64,000 bases of DNA, taken from positions 248,001-312,000 of the forward strand of contig NZ_CP110136.1 in the NCBI RefSeq assembly GCF_025979705.1, written 5' to 3'. This DNA comes from Hymenobacter sp. YIM 151858-1 (lineage in GTDB: Bacteria > Bacteroidota > Bacteroidia > Cytophagales > Hymenobacteraceae). The position numbers and the translations under genes are program-made. A model generated the notes under the pieces. That model was not told the origin of the DNA, did not search any database, and was given only the letters and a program-made list of their open reading frames with translations. This document shows positions 52,319 through 64,000 of this stretch, piece after piece; positions within the stretch are counted from its first letter, which is position 1; every line of letters starts with the position of its first letter.

Positions 52319-54526
52319 ATGGCAACTCTTATAGATCCTGAGGTAGAACGCCAGGAAATCCTGCGCCACTACCGCCGCCTGCTTCGCACGGCCAAGCCTT
52401 ACCTGAAAGAGGGCGACGCCAAGCTGATCAAAAAGGCCTTTAATACCTCGCTGGAGGCGCACAAAGACATGCGTCGCAAATCGGGCGAGCCGTACATTCT
52501 GCACCCGCTGGCCGTAGCCCAGATTGTGGTGGAGGAAATCGGGTTGGGCACCACCAGCATCGTGGCGGCCTTGCTGCACGACGTGGTGGAGGATACCACC
52601 TGGGAAATTTCCGACGTGGAGCGCGAGTTCGGCAGCAAGGTGGCGCGCATCGTCGATGGCCTCACCAAGATTTCGGGCGTGTTCGACTACGGCACCTCCG
52701 AGCAGGCCGAGAACTTCCGCAAGATGCTGCTGACCTTGTCGGAGGACGTGCGCGTGATTCTCATCAAGATTGCCGACCGCCTGCACAACATGCGGACGCT
52801 CGACTCGATGCCGCGCCACAAGCAGCTCAAAATCGCGTCGGAAACCATTTACCTCTACGCCCCGCTGGCGCACCGCCTAGGTCTGTACGCCATCAAGAGC
52901 GAGCTGGAGGACTTGCACCTGAAGTACACCGATACCGAAACCTTCCGGGAACTGACGCAGAAGGTGCGCCAGAGCCGCGGCGCGCGCAACCGCTTTATTA
53001 AGGAGTTTGTAACGCCGCTGGAAGATGAGCTGAAGGAGCAGGGTTTCGACTTCGAGATTAAAGGCCGGCCCAAAAGCATCTACTCCATTCTGCGGAAGAT
53101 GCGCAAGCAGAACATTCCGTTCGAGGAAGTGTACGATCTGTTTGCCATCCGCATTATTCTGAACGTGCCGCCCGAGCAGGAGAAAGCGGCCTGCTGGCGC
53201 GTGTACTCTATCGTTACCGATTTTTACCAACCCAACCCCGACCGCCTGCGCGATTGGGTGAGCACGCCCAAAGCCAACGGCTACGAAAGCTTGCACACCA
53301 CCGTGATGTCGCAAACCGGGCAGTGGGTGGAGGTGCAGATCCGCTCGCGCCGCATGGACGACATTGCCGAGAAGGGTTACGCCGCGCACTGGAAATACAA
53401 AGACACCGGCGCCGTGCAGCCCGAGTCGTCGTTGGAGGCCTGGATTAGTAAGGTGCGCGAGATGCTCGAAACCAACAACTCCAATGCGCTGGAGTTTATG
53501 GACGAGTTTCGCCAGAACCTGTTCGTAAAGGAGGTCTACGTCTTCACGCCCAAAGGCAAGCTCATCATTCTGCCCGACGGCGCTACGGCCCTCGATTTTG
53601 CCTTCGAAATTCACACGCACATCGGCCTGCAGTGCCTAGGTGCCAAAGTGAATCAGAAGCTGGAGCCCCTGAGCTACCGCCTGCGCAACGGCGACCAGGT
53701 CGAAATTCTGACCTCGCAGAAGCAGCGCCCCACCGAAGAATGGCTGGGTTACGTGACGACCTCCAAGGCCCGGTCGCGCATCCGCGAATTCCTGCGCGAC
53801 GATAAGCGCACGAAAGCCGAGGACGGCAAGTTTTTGGTGGAGAAGCGCTTGGAGCTCCTAGGTGTCGAGCCAACTTCCGACAACCTCAACCGTTTGCTGG
53901 CGCACTTTAATGTGCACAACCTGCACGAGTTCTACTACCGCCTGGCCATCGGCCAGATCGACGGCCGCGAAATCAAGGAGAGCCTGTTCGACCCGGCCAC
54001 GCCGGCCCCTAGGTTGCCCTCGATGCTCGAGCCCAAGGCCTTCGACCAGGAGGTGCAGAAGCTGCGCGGCGTGCGGCCCGATATGCTGCTGATAGGGGAG
54101 AAAACCGACACCATCCGCTACACCATTGCCACTTGTTGTAACCCCATTCCTGGCGACGATGTGTTCGGCTTTGAAACCGATCAGAGCATCGAAATTCACC
54201 GTACCTCGTGCCCTAAGGCTACCAGCCTGATGTCGAGCTTCGGGAACCGCATTGTGCGCGCCAAATGGACGGACCAGCTGGAGTTGGCTTTCCTAGCCGG
54301 TATCCGCATCAAAGGCTCCGACCGCGTAGGCCTGGTCAACGACGTCACGAAAATCATCTCGAACAGCCTTAAGGTGAACATGCGCTCCATCACCATCGAC
54401 TCGGACGACGGCATGTTCGAAGGCCAGATCATGGTGTTCGTAAACGACACGGCTCACCTCGAAAAGCTAATACAACGTTTGTCGCGCGTGCGGGGCGTGC
54501 TGTCAGTGGAGCGTTTCGGCTCCTAG
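52319..54526 (+). CDS. Bifunctional (p)ppGpp synthetase/hydrolase, RelA/SpoT family
   Basis: 735 residues. HD hydrolase domain with 'HPLAVAQIVVEEIGLGTTSIVAALLHDVVEDT' (HDxxED) and 'RLHNMRTLDSMP'. The synthetase domain has 'KGRPKSIYSILRKM', 'FAIRIIL' and 'GYESLHTTV'. A TGS domain ('VYVFTPKGKLIILPDGATALDFAFEIHTHIG') and a C-terminal ACT domain ('GSDRVGLVNDVTKIISN') follow. Both catalytic parts look intact, so it should both make and degrade the stringent alarmone. Its stop codon TAG is in a CCTAGG. A near-consensus box TACCTTCG lies 42 bases before the ATG. Confidence 0.97.
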   Translation: MATLIDPEVERQEILRHYRRLLRTAKPYLKEGDAKLIKKAFNTSLEAHKDMRRKSGEPYILHPLAVAQIVVEEIGLGTTSIVAALLHDVVEDTTWEISDVEREFGSKVARIVDGLTKISGVFDYGTSEQAENFRKMLLTLSEDVRVILIKIADRLHNMRTLDSMPRHKQLKIASETIYLYAPLAHRLGLYAIKSELEDLHLKYTDTETFRELTQKVRQSRGARNRFIKEFVTPLEDELKEQGFDFEIKGRPKSIYSILRKMRKQNIPFEEVYDLFAIRIILNVPPEQEKAACWRVYSIVTDFYQPNPDRLRDWVSTPKANGYESLHTTVMSQTGQWVEVQIRSRRMDDIAEKGYAAHWKYKDTGAVQPESSLEAWISKVREMLETNNSNALEFMDEFRQNLFVKEVYVFTPKGKLIILPDGATALDFAFEIHTHIGLQCLGAKVNQKLEPLSYRLRNGDQVEILTSQKQRPTEEWLGYVTTSKARSRIREFLRDDKRTKAEDGKFLVEKRLELLGVEPTSDNLNRLLAHFNVHNLHEFYYRLAIGQIDGREIKESLFDPATPAPRLPSMLEPKAFDQEVQKLRGVRPDMLLIGEKTDTIRYTIATCCNPIPGDDVFGFETDQSIEIHRTSCPKATSLMSSFGNRIVRAKWTDQLELAFLAGIRIKGSDRVGLVNDVTKIISNSLKVNMRSITIDSDDGMFEGQIMVFVNDTAHLEKLIQRLSRVRGVLSVERFGS

Positions 54527-54609
54527 GTCGGGCAACCAAAAAGAGCAACGGCCAAGGGCGGCATGTTTGGGTATATCCGGGTACACAGTAGTATATAAGG
54601 GAGCATAGC

Positions 54610-55080
54610 ATGCTTGATGTTGAGAAATACGAGGAGGTAAAGAAGATTTTCACCGCGTACCTCGAAAGCAAGGGCCTTCGGAAAACCTCCGAGCGGTATG
54701 CCATTCTGGAGGAAATCTACTCGCGCAACGGCCACTTCGATGTAGAGGAACTGTATGCGGGTATGAAGGAACGCGGCGTTCAGGTGAGCCGCGCTACGGT
54801 TTACAACACGCTGGATTTGCTTGTTGAGCACCATTTGGTGAGCAAACACCAATTCGGCCGCAACCTGGCACAATACGAAAAGTCGTACGGCTATCGGCAG
54901 CACGACCACGTCATCTGCACTGAGTGCCATAAGGTGGTGGAGTTCTGCGACCCGCGCATCCACGGCATCCAGACGATGGTCGGGGAGTTATTGAACTTCC
55001 ATATCTTGCACCACTCCTTAAATCTTTACGGCATTTGCGGCGACTGTCGCGCGAAAGCCGCTCGTACCACCACCGAATGA
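54610..55080 (+). CDS. Fur-family transcriptional regulator
   Basis: 156 residues. Winged helix with 'GLRKTSERYAILEEIYSRNGHFDVEELYAGMKERGVQVSRATVYNTLDLLVEHHLVSKHQ'. The C-terminal metal-binding domain has 'HDHVICTECHKVVEFCD' and 'GICGDCRAK' with two CxxC pairs for structural zinc. Could be Fur, PerR or Zur; sequence alone does not decide. Stop overlaps the STAS start by ATGA. Confidence 0.94.
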   Translation: MLDVEKYEEVKKIFTAYLESKGLRKTSERYAILEEIYSRNGHFDVEELYAGMKERGVQVSRATVYNTLDLLVEHHLVSKHQFGRNLAQYEKSYGYRQHDHVICTECHKVVEFCDPRIHGIQTMVGELLNFHILHHSLNLYGICGDCRAKAARTTTE

Positions 55081-55427
55081 AAACTGACGCCAACCTGCAA
55101 GACGGCATCCTGTCGGTGCGCCTCACCGGCGACCTGATCGGCAGCCCCGATTCCCAGCAACTCCTGCAAACCGTTGATCAGCACCTAGGCGACGACGCCG
55201 TGAAGCTGTGCTCGGTCGATTTGTCCAACGTGCGCTATGTCAACAGCTCGGGCATTGGCGTACTGGTGTCGCTGCTCACCAAGTTCCGCAGCCGTGGCGG
55301 CGAGCTGGTTTTGATCAACCCCGCCGAGCACCCCCGCAAGATGCTTGCACTCACCAAGCTCACTTCCATCTTCACCATCGCCGACGACGAAGCAGCTGCT
55401 ACCAGCCTGCTCAAAAACGCCAACTAA
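55077..55427 (+). CDS. STAS-domain anti-sigma-factor-antagonist-like protein
   Basis: 116 residues. The STAS fold shows as 'VDLSNVRYVNSSGIGVLVSLLTKFRSRGGELVLINP'. The phosphorylatable serine of SpoIIAA-type proteins matches Ser57 in NSSG, although the preceding Asp of DSSG is Asn here. Partners (a kinase/anti-sigma factor and sigma factor) are not in the window. It is translationally coupled both to the Fur gene (ATGA) and to purA (TAATG). Confidence 0.9.
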   Translation: MKTDANLQDGILSVRLTGDLIGSPDSQQLLQTVDQHLGDDAVKLCSVDLSNVRYVNSSGIGVLVSLLTKFRSRGGELVLINPAEHPRKMLALTKLTSIFTIADDEAAATSLLKNAN

Positions 55428-56698
55428 TGCCAGTAGACGTACTCGTCGGGCTCCAGTGGGGCGACGAAGGAAAAGGAAAAATCGTGGACGTGCTAGCGCC
55501 CACGTACGACGTAGTAGCTCGTTTTCAGGGCGGGCCCAATGCCGGCCACACCCTCACGTTCAACGGCACCAAGCACGTACTGCACCAAGTGCCCTCGGGC
55601 ATTTTCCACCCACACATTATTAATGTGGTCGGGAATGGGGTAGTGCTCGACCCCGTAGTGTTTCGCGAGGAGCTGCGCAAGCTTGCCGCGCGCGGCATCG
55701 ACGGGACGGCCAATCTCTACATCTCGAAGAAAGCGCAGCTGATCCTGCCCTCGCACCGCGCCCTCGACCGGATTTGGGAGGAAGCGCGTGGCGGCGGTCG
55801 TATTGGCTCTACGCTAAAAGGCATCGGCCCGACCTACCAAGACAAAATCGGCCGTACGGGTCTGCGCATTGGCGACATTCTGCGTGCCGATTTCAAGCAG
55901 CGCTACCAGGAAACGGTAGAGCGGCATCGGCAGCTTGCCAACTTTCACCAGCGCGAATTGAGCATCGAAGCTGACGAGGCAGCCTTTTTTGAAGCGGTGG
56001 AAGAGTTGCGCCAGCTCAACCTCACGGATACGGAGTATCTGCTGAATGACCTGCTCAGCCAAGGCAAGCGCATTCTGGCCGAAGGGGCTCAAGGCTCTCT
56101 GCTGGATATCGACTTCGGCACTTATCCTTTTGTTACCTCGTCGAGCACCATTGTGGCCGGTGCCTGCACCGGGCTTGGCATCGCGCCCAAGCACATACAT
56201 AAGGTATACGGTATCAGCAAAGCCTATTGCACCCGCGTGGGCAGCGGCCCATTTCCTACCGAGCTGCATGATGAGGTAGGGGAGAAGATTCGCCAGGCTG
56301 GCCGCGAATTTGGCTCCACCACTGGTCGTCCGCGCCGCTGTGGTTGGATCGACCTTCCGGCTTTGCGCTATGCCATCATGCTGAACGGCGTCACTGAAAT
56401 CCACCTGATGAAAGCCGATGTGCTTTCTGATTTCGATGAAATCCGCGTTTGCACGCATTATCGGAATGCCGATGGCAGCATCACGGAGCAATTGCCCGAC
56501 CTAGCCGAACTACAGGAGCTAAGCCCTGAGTACATCTCACTGCCAGGTTGGCAAACCAGCCTCGACAATATTAACGACCCCAAAGCCCTTCCCGCTCAGC
56601 TGACAACCTACGTGCAATATCTTGAGCAGCAACTGAAAGTGCCAGTCACCATAGTAAGCGTCGGCCCCGATCGTACGAGCACCCTCCACATGAACTGA
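55427..56698 (+). CDS. purA: Adenylosuccinate synthetase
   Basis: 423 residues. 'VLVGLQWGDEGKGKIVDVLA' (GTP P-loop, catalytic Asp) and 'QGGPNAGHTLTFNG' (catalytic His) are diagnostic. 'EGAQGSLLDIDFGTYPFVTSSSTIVAGACTGLGI' and 'TTGRPRRCGWIDLPALRYA' complete the family. It makes adenylosuccinate from IMP and Asp in AMP synthesis. It uses less GC-rich codons than its neighbours. The start overlaps the STAS stop. Confidence 0.98.
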   Translation: MPVDVLVGLQWGDEGKGKIVDVLAPTYDVVARFQGGPNAGHTLTFNGTKHVLHQVPSGIFHPHIINVVGNGVVLDPVVFREELRKLAARGIDGTANLYISKKAQLILPSHRALDRIWEEARGGGRIGSTLKGIGPTYQDKIGRTGLRIGDILRADFKQRYQETVERHRQLANFHQRELSIEADEAAFFEAVEELRQLNLTDTEYLLNDLLSQGKRILAEGAQGSLLDIDFGTYPFVTSSSTIVAGACTGLGIAPKHIHKVYGISKAYCTRVGSGPFPTELHDEVGEKIRQAGREFGSTTGRPRRCGWIDLPALRYAIMLNGVTEIHLMKADVLSDFDEIRVCTHYRNADGSITEQLPDLAELQELSPEYISLPGWQTSLDNINDPKALPAQLTTYVQYLEQQLKVPVTIVSVGPDRTSTLHMN

Positions 56699-56707
56699 TA
56701 AAAAATG

Positions 56708-56749
56708 AGTACGCCTCGCTTGATTTTTCGCAAGCGAGGCGTACTTTTG
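56708..56749 (+). terminator. Terminator of fur-STAS-purA operon
   Basis: 15-base perfect arms 56708-56722 and 56731-56745 with an 8-base loop, followed by TTTT, just after the purA stop. Confidence 0.93.
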
Positions 56750-56822
56750 TCCTCCCAGAACGGCAAACGGCCTACTGATTTTCCTGATCATAAAGCTCTG
56801 GAAAATTTTTTTGCTTCAGCTC

Positions 56823-56854
56823 TTGACTTTGAGGTTTCGGCAGTGCTACTTTTG
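56823..56854 (+). promoter_or_regulatory. rRNA promoter P1
   Basis: TTG at 56823-56825 and TACTTTTG at 56847-56854, with a spacer of exactly 21 bases. A T-rich run lies just upstream. Confidence 0.8.
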
Positions 56855-56987
56855 CACCCCGATTCAACTGGAAACGGGCAGCTTTGCGGTTCTGAAAAGA
56901 CCTGTGGTGGTTCGGTGAAAAGGATAATGTTCTAACCCCTTGATTTTTCGCTCATCAAGAAGACGAAAAAAAGAAGGGGCTTGGAAC

Positions 56988-57019
56988 TTGCAAAGTGGCA
57001 ACGTGGTTTGCTACCTTTG
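56988..57019 (+). promoter_or_regulatory. rRNA promoter P2
   Basis: TTG at 56988-56990 and TACCTTTG at 57012-57019, spacer 21 bases. An A-run (seven A) precedes it. Confidence 0.82.
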
Positions 57020-57094
57020 CAGCCCGGTTCGAAACGCGAGCGGGCAGCCGGAAAAGAGGCAAACGGGGCGGCGAAAAAAAAGTTGCCCGGGGGC

Positions 57095-57126
57095 TTGCAA
57101 ACAACGAACTGCGCTTCGTACCTTTG
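57095..57126 (+). promoter_or_regulatory. rRNA promoter P3
   Basis: TTG at 57095-57097 and TACCTTTG at 57119-57126, spacer 21 bases. An A-run (eight A) precedes it. Confidence 0.82.
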
Positions 57127-57189
57127 CCACCCCAAACGCAAACAACCGAAGCGAGCAGCGCTTCGCCACGAACACGACCGGTGTTCGCA

Positions 57190-57200
57190 CGTTCTTTGAG
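57190..57200 (+). promoter_or_regulatory. boxA-like antitermination signal in rRNA leader
   Basis: 'cgttctttgag' resembles the boxA element (TGCTCTTTGA). A near copy lies in the 16S-23S spacer at 59270-59280, as expected for rRNA antitermination. Confidence 0.5.
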
Positions 57201-57375
57201 AGAGTGTTGAAAACGACAAGGTAGTAGCCGCTTGCGGCGCCGCGAGGCGCGGGCAAGGGGCGAAGACAAGCGAAACGAACAAACCGATCCTGTCAGCCGC
57301 CCTTCTCTTGTGGAAGGGCAACGACAAAAGATTGCTAGGACACAACGCTGCGCTTCGGCGCGGCACACAAACTTT

Positions 57376-58893
<1,518 letters not shown>

Positions 58894-59021
58894 GGAGCAC
58901 TTTTGTTACGCTGACCGGATTGTGGTTCGTCAAGCTGACGCTTGTTGTTTTCGCACTCGCTCAAATAATTTAGTTGAGTAACGAGGATTCACTGCGGCCT
59001 GCGGGCGGCAACTGAAGGCCC

Positions 59022-59095
59022 GGGCTTGTAGCTCAGGTGGTTAGAGCGCGACACTGATAATGTCGAGGTCCGTGGTTCGAGTCCACGCAGGCCCA
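59022..59095 (+). tRNA. tRNA-Ile (anticodon GAT)
   Basis: 74 nt; acceptor GGGCTTG with CAGGCCC, anticodon GAT in loop CTGATAA, T arm 'GGTTCGAGTCC'. In the 16S-23S spacer as usual. Confidence 0.97.
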
Positions 59096-59131
59096 CTCGC
59101 TTCGGCGTCCGGCCGCGGCGACTTGTACGAC

Positions 59132-59205
59132 GGGGGATTAGCTCAGCTGGCTAGAGCACCTGCCTTGCACGCAGGGGGTCAACGGTTCGAATCCGTTATT
59201 CTCCA
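59132..59205 (+). tRNA. tRNA-Ala (anticodon TGC)
   Basis: 74 nt; acceptor GGGGGAT with ATTCTCC, anticodon TGC in loop CTTGCAC, T arm 'GGTTCGAATCC'. Second spacer tRNA. Confidence 0.97.
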
Positions 59206-59269
59206 CTCTTACCTAGGCGGTTGGGCTTCGGCCCACCTGCCTCCGTGATGGACAGCAGGTCCGTCATAC

Positions 59270-59280
59270 GTTCTTTGACG
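59270..59280 (+). promoter_or_regulatory. boxA-like signal in 16S-23S spacer
   Basis: 'gttctttgacg', nearly the same as the boxA-like site in the leader (57190-57200); placed between tRNA-Ala and 23S. Confidence 0.5.
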
Positions 59281-59383
59281 TAACGGCTAGCAAACATAGA
59301 AGATAAGCCCAACCACCTGGCGTGGTTGCGCATCACACGAGCAAACGACAGTTCCCTGCTTACTCGGGAACGACCGTTACTTA

Positions 59384-62290
<2,907 letters not shown>

Positions 62291-62387
62291 ACCAGTGCCT
62301 CGTGTTTTCCCCTTCTGCGTTTGCTGGCCGTGCGTCACAAGTTCACGGCTCCCGCCGCCCCCACCGGGCCGGGATGTCCGCTCACGA

Positions 62388-62498
62388 CAATGGTGGCTTT
62401 AGCCCGGGTGTTCACCTCTTCCCATTCCGAACAGAGTCGTTAAGCCCCGGAGCGCCCATGGTACTGCCTTCGCCGGCGGGAGAGTCGGTCGCCGCCAA
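62388..62498 (+). rRNA. rrf: 5S ribosomal RNA
   Basis: About 110 nt: 'tggtggc' at the 5' side pairs with 'gccgcca' at the 3' side, with the universal core 'cacctcttcccattccgaac' and the run 'gttaagccccggagcgcc'. Ends are approximate. Confidence 0.95.
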
Positions 62499-62514
62499 CC
62501 CTTGTCTGTTCGCG

Positions 62515-62565
62515 CTGCCCCCCGCGGGTTCCTCCCCCAGGAACCGCCGCGGGGGGCAGTCCGCG
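62515..62565 (+). terminator. GC-rich hairpin after 5S
   Basis: Arms 'gctgccccccgcgg' and the complement enclose a second small hairpin ('gttcctcccccaggaac'). Probably the end of the rRNA transcript, though there is no T run. Confidence 0.6.
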
Positions 62566-63201
62566 TTGCGGGCGAAACGCGGGCCCGCGCGACCTGCCAC
62601 CCCGGGGCTTCAGCCGCCGGGGACGCGCAGACGCAAGGGCTGCTTATTCCTACCGGTTGATACACGCTGGCGCCCCCGGCCGCCCCGGCGGGCCACAGCC
62701 TTGCCGGAGCCGGTGGGCCGGTCGCCTCGGGCCAGGCAGGGCGCGGCCCACCGAACCGGTGGGGAATGCCGGCTGCGGAAGCCGTGCGTGGGCCCGAGCC
62801 GCTTGGGCAACGGCACGAAGCCGGTCTGTGCGGGGGGAAGGCGCGTACGCGTGGCCCTCACGCACCACGGTGCGGGCGCAGTGGCGGACCAGTTTCTGGG
62901 CCCGGGCGGGTAACTGAGCCTGCGGCCGGCTGGGCTTCGGTGCCCGGCAGGGGGAAACGCCCCAGCCCGGGCACCGAAGACCGGTTACCGCGCCGTTGGG
63001 CCCGCCGGGGCCAGATAGCCCTGCGCCAGCTCGCGCAGCGCCTCAGTCGTCACCGCGCTTTAGGTAGTTATTAATCAGATTGCGGTTTAAGGAGTTGTCA
63101 CTACACCTTTATGTAGGGCTTCCTAGTGCAGTTGTATTAATCGTTCTAGGCGTCTTTTTACTACTATTTACGTTCTTTAGGTACTGCATTTCTAGTACCT
63201 C
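62566..63201. other. GC-rich then A/T-rich spacer with one more hairpin, no gene recognised
   Basis: GC is very high to about 63060, with a hairpin at 62935-62979 ('cttcggtgcccgg' and complement). Beyond 63060 the composition turns abruptly A/T-rich, with TTTATG and TTCTTTAGG-type runs. Open frames in the GC part look like artefacts of composition. Confidence 0.55.
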
Positions 63202-64000
63202 ATGAATCTAACATATCCATGGTTTCTTTTAGGGCTAATTGCTCTAGCTATACCCATAATCCTTCATTTATTTGAGTTACGTCGCCCTCAGCGGGTTTTG
63301 TTTACTAATGTCGACTTCATTAAGGATGTCAAGCTGGTAACCGCAAAACAGCGGAGGCTCCAGCATCTATTGGTGTTGTTTCTTAGGTTGGGGTTCATCA
63401 GCTTTTTGGTGTTGTTATTCTGCCAACCTTTCCTTCAGGCTTTGGATAACGGCACCACGGGAGTTGATAGCAGAACTGCGTTTGTTATCGATAACACCTT
63501 GAGCATGTCGGCTGAAGATGCGCAGGGACAGCAATTGATTGAGAGAGGTGCGGATGAGGCGGGTGAAGTGGTGGGTATTTTTCCGCGCACTGCTACAATT
63601 GATGTATTGGCTGGATCCAGGCGTCAGGCCTCTTTAACGCCGCAACGAGCTCAAGAAGCCCTGAACGCTGTGACGGTATCTGCTAATAGTCAAGGCCTAG
63701 GTGCTCAATTGGCTTGGCTAACAAGCGGCCTCCGCAACAGTAATCCCTCTTCCGTATTTCTTGTCTCCGACTTTCAGCGGATTGGGTTCAACCCGAGCAT
63801 GATAATGCAATTGGGAACGAAGCAACAGGTGTATCTCCTGCCGCTCCGTTTTACTCCCGCAGCAAGCATTTATGTTGATAGCGTATATGTTGCTGATGAG
63901 TTTGTGAGGCCCGGTGGGGACTTGGCTTTGCAGATACGCCTGCGTAATGGCGGGAGCAAAGATGCTCAGCGCGTTGGCGTGCGCGTATTGATTGCTGAGC
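63202..64000 (+). CDS. BatA-domain (N-terminal double-transmembrane) protein, 3' end outside window
   Basis: 266 codons are visible and run off the right edge. The start 'MNLTYPWFLLGLIALAIPIILHLFELRRPQRVLFTNVDFIKD' is the N-terminal BatA domain: two transmembrane helices with a conserved HLFxLRRP loop. The second helix is 'LLVLFLRLGFISFLVLLFCQPFL', followed by a von Willebrand factor A-like region ('TAFVIDNTLSMSAED', a MIDAS-type D-x-S-x-S variant as DNTLS). Bat-type proteins are membrane proteins of aerotolerance-like clusters, function uncertain. Codon use is noticeably more A/T-rich than in the rest of the window. Confidence 0.9.
   Translation, partial: MNLTYPWFLLGLIALAIPIILHLFELRRPQRVLFTNVDFIKDVKLVTAKQRRLQHLLVLFLRLGFISFLVLLFCQPFLQALDNGTTGVDSRTAFVIDNTLSMSAEDAQGQQLIERGADEAGEVVGIFPRTATIDVLAGSRRQASLTPQRAQEALNAVTVSANSQGLGAQLAWLTSGLRNSNPSSVFLVSDFQRIGFNPSMIMQLGTKQQVYLLPLRFTPAASIYVDSVYVADEFVRPGGDLALQIRLRNGGSKDAQRVGVRVLIAE

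Overview
The window looks like a piece of a Hymenobacter-type chromosome (Bacteroidota, Cytophagales). The reasons are the 16S rRNA sequence, high GC, SusD, TonB-receptor and DUF4249 genes, type IX secretion C-terminal domains, BatA, and promoters of the Bacteroidota form TAnnTTTG with a TTG box 21 bases upstream. The genus is my inference from recall, not from a search. I see no transposase, integrase, phage gene, CRISPR array or plasmid gene. Repeats, not mobile genes, make up the accessory content.

Layout. 1-10 kb: the 3' end of a SusD-like gene, a multi-PAS histidine kinase, an HGSNAT/NagX-like membrane acyltransferase, a lipoprotein, a DUF2059 protein, and a very large GH3 plus serine-hydrolase fusion. 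10.5-18.2 kb: a tightly overlapped operon (secreted protein, TonB-dependent receptor with an STN-like domain, DUF4249 lipoprotein, MG2-like protein with a plug-like C-terminus), then a small lipoprotein. 18-30 kb: a voltage-gated-type potassium channel with a zinc-ribbon tail, a carboxypeptidase-regulatory-like protein, a flavin reductase, a TPR-like protein, a T9SS cargo protein, a DUF885 peptidase-like lipoprotein and a Dph6-like PP-loop enzyme. 29.7-33.8 kb: a minus-strand group with two extreme Ser/Thr/Gly low-complexity lipoproteins, an HTTM membrane protein and a membrane-tailed metallo-beta-lactamase-fold hydrolase. 34-41 kb: a DCC-family protein, a MarR regulator divergent from a quinone-oxidoreductase-like gene, a T9SS-sorted metallophosphoesterase, an FAD protein, hldD and dps.

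41.3-46.4 kb is a cobalamin module: a B12 riboswitch, then cobT, cobS and cobC (overlapping), then a BtuF-like lipoprotein and a BtuC-like permease. No BtuD ATPase or CobU is present here. 46.4-56.7 kb is housekeeping: a PTPS/QueD-family gene, lpxB, clpX, clpP, tig, tRNA-Leu, relA/spoT, and a coupled fur-STAS-purA operon. 56.8-62.5 kb is a complete rRNA operon (16S, tRNA-Ile, tRNA-Ala, 23S, 5S) behind three tandem promoters. The window ends in a BatA-like gene cut by the right edge.

The most striking pattern that genes do not explain is the palindrome CCTAGG. It occurs about 80 times across genes, spacers and hairpin loops. Inside genes it mostly forces the otherwise unusual codon pair CTA-GGN, and four genes use its TAG as their stop. 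Several families of long inverted repeats lie between genes, including one hairpin element nested inside another at about 21 kb.
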